DNA of 5,983 nucleotides, taken from the NCBI GenBank assembly GCA_018674025.1, contig JABHBC010000166.1, positions 1 to 5,983 of the forward strand, given 5' to 3'. The notes below the pieces were generated by a model. The model made no database searches and was not told where the DNA came from. It saw only the letters and a list, made by a program, of their open reading frames with translations. Origin of the DNA: Flavobacteriaceae bacterium. Lineage in GTDB: Bacteria > Bacteroidota > Bacteroidia > Flavobacteriales > Flavobacteriaceae. A program made the translations under genes and the position numbers. Below are positions 1 to 3,884 of the stretch, in pieces; the first letter of the stretch is position 1, and each line of letters begins with the position of its first letter.

Positions 1-692
1 CTGGAAGAGTATATGATCAAATTAGACAATCTATAGCATATTCAAATAAAAACGTAAAAATATGCGCATCTCACGCAGGGTTAACTTTAGGTGAAGATGG
101 TGCTACACACCAAATTTTAGAAGATATTGGGCTTATGAAAATGTTACCAGGAATGGTGGTTATCAATACTTGTGATTATAATCAAACCAAAGCTGCAACA
201 ATTGCAATAGCAAAATATGATGGACCTGTTTACCTAAGGTTCGGAAGACCCTCTGTGCCAATTTTTACTGATGAAAAACAAACTTTTGAAATTGGAAAAG
301 CCATTAATTTAACAGAAGGAAGTGATGTTACTATTGTAGCTACTGGCCACTTAGTTTGGGAAGCATTACAAGCATCCGAAAAATTATTTGAAAAAGGAAT
401 ATCTGCTGAAGTAATAAACATTCATACTATAAAACCATTAGACAAAAATGCTATTTTAGAATCAGTCAAAAAGACTGGTTGCATAGTAACTGCCGAAGAA
501 CATAACTATCTAGGTGGTTTAGGTGAATCAGTATCAAGAGTATTATCACTAGAACACCCTACTCCTCAAGAGTTTGTTGCTACAAATGATACATTTGGAG
601 AATCAGGAACACCAACTCAACTAATGGAAAAATATGGATTAAACGCAAATTCAATTATAGATAAAGTAAATAAAGTTTTGAAAAGAAAATGA
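1..692 (+). CDS. Transketolase, C-terminal subunit (partial, 5' end outside window)
   Basis: This is the C-terminal half of a split transketolase, which moves two-carbon ketol units between sugar phosphates in the cytoplasmic pentose phosphate pathway using thiamine diphosphate. The frame is open from base 3, so 229 residues are visible. The first internal Met, at 135, is not the true start, because clear family sequence precedes it. Visible residues 1-90 are the pyrimidine-binding domain, including SHAGLTLGEDGATHQ (23-37) and GPVYLRFGRP (74-83). Residues about 108-225 form the transketolase C-terminal domain, with TAEEHNYLGGLGE (163-175) and the typical ending FGESGTPTQLMEKYGL. Such separate subunits are usually about 310-320 residues, so roughly 90 are missing off the left edge. 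The N-terminal subunit gene is expected just upstream. Related families (DXS, pyruvate dehydrogenase E1 beta) share the fold, but the GEDGATHQ and FGESGTP motifs favour transketolase. It ends 20 bp from the converging phosphodiesterase gene, and no convincing terminator hairpin lies between them. Confidence 0.93.
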   Translation, partial: GRVYDQIRQSIAYSNKNVKICASHAGLTLGEDGATHQILEDIGLMKMLPGMVVINTCDYNQTKAATIAIAKYDGPVYLRFGRPSVPIFTDEKQTFEIGKAINLTEGSDVTIVATGHLVWEALQASEKLFEKGISAEVINIHTIKPLDKNAILESVKKTGCIVTAEEHNYLGGLGESVSRVLSLEHPTPQEFVATNDTFGESGTPTQLMEKYGLNANSIIDKVNKVLKRK

Positions 693-712
693 TTTAACTT
701 TATTTCTAACTT

Positions 713-1543
713 TTAATTTATTATTGTCAGTTCAGATGTATTTAATTCATTAACGACATCTAAGACCTCTCCTATTTCATAAAAATCAACCGTTACAAAG
801 TTGGGGAATTTATTTTTTAAATTTTTACAGTTTAAAATATGATTCATTAGATATTTGAATGAGTTTACATTTTTAGCATTATTTTTGTTTCCTGTTAAGG
901 ATGTGATAAAATGGTTAAAAATAAAAAGACTATTTGTAGGGTTACCTCTATTAAATTCACAATTGATCTCACCATACTTATTCTCTACCGCAAAATCCCA
1001 AATATAGTGGTACCAACTTTGTTTTGTATTTGCATCATTTTGATCAGAAAGTATTACTAGCCTTTTATTAGAATTAATCATTGTTTGTAATTTTGGCCAT
1101 GATGAATTAACATCTTGAGTATGTAAATATTTTAATAACCCAACTTTATTAATTTCATTTTCTATAGCAGTTGAAGAAGTATATGTCTCTAATATTATGG
1201 TGATTATCTCATTTGGATTATTATCTAAAAAAAATTTAATATCATTTAGATAAATAGATAATGGTTTTGACCCCAAAAATTTATAAGCGTGGTAAACAAC
1301 AGTAGTTCCGTTATCATCATAAACATCGATCATTAGTCCACGAACACCATTGATAAGTTGTTCTGAAATGTTGGATATCTGATTTGGGAAAAGATAACTG
1401 TCTTTTTTTGAATTAAAAGCATTATGGGTAGTAAGATAAGCTACTTCATTGTATCTCTTGTCACAAAGAGCGTTTGAACCATTACACTGACCATAAAAGT
1501 TAAACGAAATAAAATATAAAAATGAAAATATATACTTATACAC
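713..1543 (-). CDS. Secreted PI-PLC-like phosphodiesterase (PLC X-domain family)
   Basis: This is a 276-residue exported protein of the phosphatidylinositol-specific phospholipase C-like superfamily, which cleaves phosphodiester bonds. Its actual substrate cannot be read from the sequence. Residues 1-19 are a hydrophobic signal peptide ending in Tyr-Gly-Gln. There is no lipobox, so the protein is probably soluble in the periplasm or outside the cell. Putative catalytic residues are visible: His40 in TTHNAF (38-43), Arg69 and Asp73 in GVRGLMIDVYD (66-76), His85 in VVYHAYKFLG, Glu119 and Asp253. Cys20 and Cys27 flank the CNGSNALC segment typical of the family; Cys195 and Cys239 could form a second disulfide. 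The motif RGNPTNSLFIFNHF (199-212) also fits. The start is GTG. It is chosen because no ATG occurs until residue 71, which would remove His40, and because the preceding in-frame codons are TTA and the upstream gene's TAA stop. It lies 3 bp downstream of the FKBP gene and is almost certainly co-transcribed with it. Confidence 0.88.
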   Translation of the reverse strand: MYKYIFSFLYFISFNFYGQCNGSNALCDKRYNEVAYLTTHNAFNSKKDSYLFPNQISNISEQLINGVRGLMIDVYDDNGTTVVYHAYKFLGSKPLSIYLNDIKFFLDNNPNEIITIILETYTSSTAIENEINKVGLLKYLHTQDVNSSWPKLQTMINSNKRLVILSDQNDANTKQSWYHYIWDFAVENKYGEINCEFNRGNPTNSLFIFNHFITSLTGNKNNAKNVNSFKYLMNHILNCKNLKNKFPNFVTVDFYEIGEVLDVVNELNTSELTIIN

Positions 1544-1546
1544 TAA

Positions 1547-2524
1547 TTAATCTTTTCTAGAAGCTGTATCATCAACATCCAAGTAATTTGGAATTCCATC
1601 TCCATCTGTATCGTCATTAGTTGGATCTCCATCTCCAATATCATTAGTTGGATCTCCATCTCCGTCTCTATCGACAGAAAGATCTGTATCTGGTTCCAAA
1701 TCCTCATCAATTGTTAAAGTACCATCATTATCATCATCACTGTCGACAAAATCGTAAAAAGTATCCCCATCGGTGTCATCATCAGTTAAATCTAAATTTC
1801 CATTTAAGTCCTCAATGTGTGAAGGAACATTGTCTAAATCATGATCATTACTTTCCATTTGGAAACAAGAAAACTTAAAAGATAGACATGAATATACTGG
1901 AATTGAACCAGCAGCACTAGAGTAATAAGCTAAACCAGATGGAATAAACATAACACCAATACCAGGATTTGTATAGCTAACTGTACCATCAGAATTAACA
2001 TAATAATCCTCAGCTGTGTTAAACTCAGGCAAAATCCTTCCCCAACCAGCAACAACTGCTGTTAAATCGAAAACTACTGGTGAGAATGTATTGTCAAATA
2101 CCTCACCATCTAATAAATTACCTTCATAATTAACTCTTACCTTATCTGAAAAATTTGGAGAATCTTCTCCTCCACCTTGATTTAAATTCAAATAATAGTA
2201 ATCATACTCAGTATCTTCATAAACAGTTGAACCTGTTATAACATCTTCAATTAATAATGTATTTATATCAGGGTCTGGTAAGACACCATCATCATCAAGA
2301 GGAGTAATAACAATATCGTTGATAGTAAAACTAGACATCTGTGAAAGCTCACCAGCATTATAGTAATGAGTTTCTAAGTAGTTGTTTAATATAGAATCGT
2401 CGACAACTTGTTGAATAGCTCTGTCAACTTCAGGGATTGAAATAAGTCCATCGTCATCTGGAGGACAAGAAAACAATAGAAATGTTAAAACTAGTGATAT
2501 AAAAAAATAAATCTTATTTTTCAT
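1547..2524 (-). CDS. FKBP-type peptidyl-prolyl cis-trans isomerase lipoprotein with Asp-rich TSP3-like tail
   Basis: This 325-residue lipoprotein is predicted to catalyse prolyl cis-trans isomerisation and so help fold exported proteins. Residues 1-19 form a lipoprotein signal peptide with lipobox LFSC and lipidated Cys20. An acidic PPDDDG follows, resembling the Bacteroidota lipoprotein export signal for surface display. The FKBP domain spans about 125-220: VRVNYEGNLLDGEVFDNTF (129-147), FDLTAVVAGW (152-161), then IPSGLAYYSSAAG and IPVYSCLSFKF. By alignment with FKBP12 the pocket residues Tyr133, Phe143, Asp144, Phe152, Trp161, Tyr200 and Phe216 are kept, so activity is plausible. About 16 extra residues lie between Trp161 and Tyr200. 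Residues 225-320 are Asp-rich, with DTDGD and DGDG repeats ending in DTDGDGIPNYLDVDD. They resemble calcium-binding thrombospondin type 3 repeats. Related Flavobacteriia proteins commonly carry this tail. It is not obviously the gliding protein GldI. It is the first gene of a two-gene unit with the PI-PLC-like gene. Confidence 0.9.
   Translation of the reverse strand: MKNKIYFFISLVLTFLLFSCPPDDDGLISIPEVDRAIQQVVDDSILNNYLETHYYNAGELSQMSSFTINDIVITPLDDDGVLPDPDINTLLIEDVITGSTVYEDTEYDYYYLNLNQGGGEDSPNFSDKVRVNYEGNLLDGEVFDNTFSPVVFDLTAVVAGWGRILPEFNTAEDYYVNSDGTVSYTNPGIGVMFIPSGLAYYSSAAGSIPVYSCLSFKFSCFQMESNDHDLDNVPSHIEDLNGNLDLTDDDTDGDTFYDFVDSDDDNDGTLTIDEDLEPDTDLSVDRDGDGDPTNDIGDGDPTNDDTDGDGIPNYLDVDDTASRKD
1614..1663 (-). 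repeat. 27-bp-period tandem duplication in the Asp-rich tail of the FKBP gene
   Basis: The same 23 bases occur at 1614-1636 and 1641-1663, giving a period of 27 bp. This is exactly nine codons, so the reading frame is kept. The two units encode GDGDPTNDI and GDGDPTNDD, consecutive acidic calcium-loop-like repeats of the TSP3-like tail. The near-identity at DNA level suggests a fairly recent slippage or duplication event, which is inference. Confidence 0.85.
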
Positions 2525-2650
2525 TATTATTATTTAATTTTGTGTTCGCAAGATACGATTAAATAACTTTTTTTATATTAAGTTTAACCACATTTTAAGA
2601 AAAAAAATGTCTTCTTTAGATTAATATAATTATATAAAATAAGAGTCCAA
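2525..2650. other. Divergent intergenic region between FKBP lipoprotein and phosphoribosyltransferase genes
   Basis: This 126-bp, very AT-rich stretch separates two divergently read genes and must hold the promoters for both. No coding frame or RNA gene is visible. On the plus strand TTTG (2539-2542) lies 21 bp before TAACTTTT (2564-2571), a near match to the Bacteroidota pattern TTTG-N(about 19-21)-TAnnTTTG. On the minus strand no convincing match was found. TATCTTGC (2555-2548) is only a weak candidate. Confidence 0.6.
2539..2571 (+). promoter_or_regulatory. Tentative Bacteroidota-type promoter for the phosphoribosyltransferase gene
   Basis: TTTG at 2539-2542 is followed after 21 bp by TAACTTTT at 2564-2571. 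The latter matches the -7 consensus TAnnTTTG except at the last base. Transcription would start near 2577, leaving a leader of about 70 nt before the ATG at 2651. Matches of this quality are easily found by chance in such AT-rich DNA. Confidence 0.3.
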
Positions 2651-3148
2651 ATGAAAAAAAAAATAATTCTTAATGAAGACCAAATAAATCAAAAAATCTC
2701 AAGAATTGCACATCAGATTATAGAATGTAATATTGGTGAAAATGAAATTATTATAGCAGGAATTGAAAAAAATGGATTTATAATAGCAACAAAACTTAAA
2801 CAAAGTCTTGCAAATATTTCTGATATAAAAATAACAACCTGTAGTGTTAATATAAATAAAAAAAATCCCTTAGATGAAGTGACAACTTCCATAGACAAAA
2901 ATTATTATTTAAATAAATCCCTGGTATTAGTTGATGATGTATTGAACTCTGGAGCAACTTTAATCTATGCAGTTAAACATTTTTTAAATACAGAAACTAA
3001 ACAATTCAAAACTGCTGTTTTGATCAACAGAAATCACAAAAAATATCCAGTAAAAGCAGATTTCAAAGGAATTTCCTTATCTACTACAACAGTAAGCCAT
3101 GTTAAGGTAAGATTTACAAATAATAATGCAGAAGCATTCTTAACTTGA
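2651..3148 (+). CDS. PyrR-like phosphoribosyltransferase family protein
   Basis: This 165-residue cytoplasmic type I phosphoribosyltransferase transfers phosphoribose between PRPP and a nucleobase, or binds PRPP/nucleotides for regulation. The PRPP-binding loop is clear at residues 91-104 (LVLVDDVLNSGATL, with Asp95 and Asp96). Its form, VDDV followed by S/T-G-x-T, is that of PyrR-type proteins. The N-terminus fits PyrR too: ISRIAHQIIECN (16-27), then GIEKNGFIIA (37-46) in place of PyrR's GIxTRGxxLA. So does the end: NRNHKKYPVKADFKG (126-140), corresponding to the PyrR DRGHRELPIRADYVG pattern. Several PyrR positions differ: the Arg of TRG is Asn, and DRGH is NRNH. Regulation of pyrimidine genes or uracil phosphoribosyltransferase activity is therefore uncertain, and no pyrimidine gene is adjacent. 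The length is a little shorter than typical PyrR (about 180). The ATG is the first codon of the recognisable domain, with no clear Shine-Dalgarno, as is usual in Bacteroidota. Its last 9 bp overlap the shikimate kinase gene tail to tail. Confidence 0.85.
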   Translation: MKKKIILNEDQINQKISRIAHQIIECNIGENEIIIAGIEKNGFIIATKLKQSLANISDIKITTCSVNINKKNPLDEVTTSIDKNYYLNKSLVLVDDVLNSGATLIYAVKHFLNTETKQFKTAVLINRNHKKYPVKADFKGISLSTTTVSHVKVRFTNNNAEAFLT

Positions 3149-3652
3149 TAAATTTAATATTTCATTAGCGATTTCTTCTTTATTTTTTAAATCACATTGA
3201 ATTACATTTGAAGCTTGATTGTAGTAATGGTTTCTTTCAAATAAATGTTTAGCTACATAATCATTCATTAAATTTAAATTATTAAAATCTGAAAGAATAG
3301 GTCTTGATGATTTATTATTAATTAATCTCTTTGACAAAACTTCAATTGAATATTTTAAAAAAAATGATTTGGAATCCTTAATTAAGGCTAAGTTATTAGA
3401 ATAACAAGGAGTGCCACCACCAAGTGATAATATAATATTATCATATTTAGACATAATTAACTTCAAAGAATCTGATTCAATTTTTCTAAAATAAATTTCA
3501 CCCTTTAATAAAAATAAATCAGAAATAGTCTGATTTGTTTTTGATTCTATGTATGAGTCTAAGTCTATAAATTTTTTACCAGTAACTTTAGAAATAATTT
3601 TTCCAATAGTTGTTTTGCCACAGCCCATATATCCTAATAAAACTATATTCAT
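3140..3652 (-). CDS. aroK: Shikimate kinase
   Basis: Shikimate kinase phosphorylates shikimate to shikimate-3-phosphate with ATP, a cytoplasmic step of the chorismate and aromatic amino acid pathway. The 170-residue length is normal for the family. All hallmark residues are visible: Walker A GYMGCGKT (7-14), shikimate-binding Asp32 in FIDLDSYIE, Arg56 in FRKIE, the Gly78-80 triplet in LSLGGGTPC, the lid-region Arg117 in SSRPIL, and Arg140 in FERNHYY. These correspond to D34, R58, G79-81, R117 and R136 of the Mycobacterium tuberculosis enzyme. The protein starts directly at the first beta strand (MNIVLLG), so the ATG at 3652 is secure. It converges on the phosphoribosyltransferase gene, and the two reading frames overlap by 9 bp at their 3' ends. 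It is divergent from the tRNA-Lys gene, with 124 bp between. No other aromatic pathway gene is visible. Adenylate and gluconate kinases share Walker A but not the GGGT/RP pattern. Confidence 0.95.
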   Translation of the reverse strand: MNIVLLGYMGCGKTTIGKIISKVTGKKFIDLDSYIESKTNQTISDLFLLKGEIYFRKIESDSLKLIMSKYDNIILSLGGGTPCYSNNLALIKDSKSFFLKYSIEVLSKRLINNKSSRPILSDFNNLNLMNDYVAKHLFERNHYYNQASNVIQCDLKNKEEIANEILNLSS

Positions 3653-3725
3653 ATCAATTTTTGAGTTAATTGTTATTTGTAAAAATATGTATTAGAATTA
3701 ATATTTAATATTATCAAAAAAATCA

Positions 3726-3755
3726 TTGTAATATAAATTAAACATTTTATATTTG
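3726..3755 (+). promoter_or_regulatory. Bacteroidota-type promoter of tRNA-Lys
   Basis: TTG at 3726-3728 and TATATTTG at 3748-3755 are separated by 19 bp. This is an exact match to the Bacteroidota primary sigma-factor consensus TTG-N(17-23)-TAnnTTTG. Transcription would start around 3760-3762, about 15 nt before the mature tRNA. The position relative to a strong stable-RNA gene makes this much more credible than an isolated match. Confidence 0.75.
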
Positions 3756-3776
3756 CAGCCTTATTGAAATAAATAA

Positions 3777-3849
3777 GACCTGGTAGCTCAGTTGGTAGAG
3801 CATCTCCCTTTTAAGGAGAGGGTCCTGGGTTCGAGCCCCAGCCAGGTCA
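3777..3849 (+). tRNA. tRNA-Lys (anticodon UUU)
   Basis: All cloverleaf parts pair perfectly. The acceptor stem is GACCTGG (3777-3783) with CCAGGTC (3842-3848). The D stem is GCTC/GAGC (3786-3789, 3798-3801). The anticodon stem is TCTCC/GGAGA (3803-3807, 3815-3819) with loop CTTTTAA, giving anticodon TTT at 3810-3812. The T stem is CTGGG/CCCAG (3825-3829, 3837-3841) with loop TTCGAGC. A five-base variable loop GGGTC lies at 3820-3824. The discriminator base is A3849. The 3' CCA is not encoded (CAA follows), so it must be added by the CCA-adding enzyme. The tRNA delivers lysine to AAA and AAG codons and appears to be a single-gene transcription unit. Confidence 0.97.
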
Positions 3850-3850
3850 C

Positions 3851-3884
3851 AAAAAATCTCATCAAAATTGATGAGATTTTTTTT
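3851..3884. terminator. Bidirectional intrinsic terminator between tRNA-Lys and the BNR-protein gene
   Basis: The bases at 3851-3865 and 3868-3882 are perfect inverted complements. The realistic hairpin is the stem ATCTCATC (3856-3863) with GATGAGAT (3870-3877) and a small AT loop. On the plus strand it is followed by a T run (3877-3884), and on the minus strand by six T (complement of 3851-3856). It begins one base after the tRNA on one side and abuts the stop codon (3885-3883) of the minus-strand gene on the other, so it can end both transcripts. Confidence 0.88.

Noticed and set aside
135..137. ATG as the start of the transketolase gene
   Set aside because: The frame is open upstream to the window edge and encodes conserved family sequence (SHAGLTLGEDGATHQ), so this Met is internal.
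230..421. Minus-strand open frame of 63 codons
   Set aside because: It lies wholly antisense to the strongly recognisable transketolase subunit.
693..712. Terminator between the converging transketolase and phosphodiesterase genes
   Set aside because: The 20-bp gap is AT-rich, but I found no hairpin with a convincing stem and T run.
1614..1663. CRISPR-like direct repeats
   Set aside because: There are only two copies, 4 bp apart, in frame inside a coding region; this is a protein repeat and not an array.
1648..1878. Plus-strand open frame of 76 codons rich in His, Leu and Gln
   Set aside because: It is the antisense of the Asp-rich tail of the FKBP gene; GAT/GAC codons read in reverse give His/Tyr/Leu-rich nonsense. 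There is no independent coding signal.
2713..2898. Minus-strand open frame of 61 codons, hydrophobic
   Set aside because: It is antisense to the phosphoribosyltransferase; the hydrophobic look comes from AT-rich codons read in reverse.
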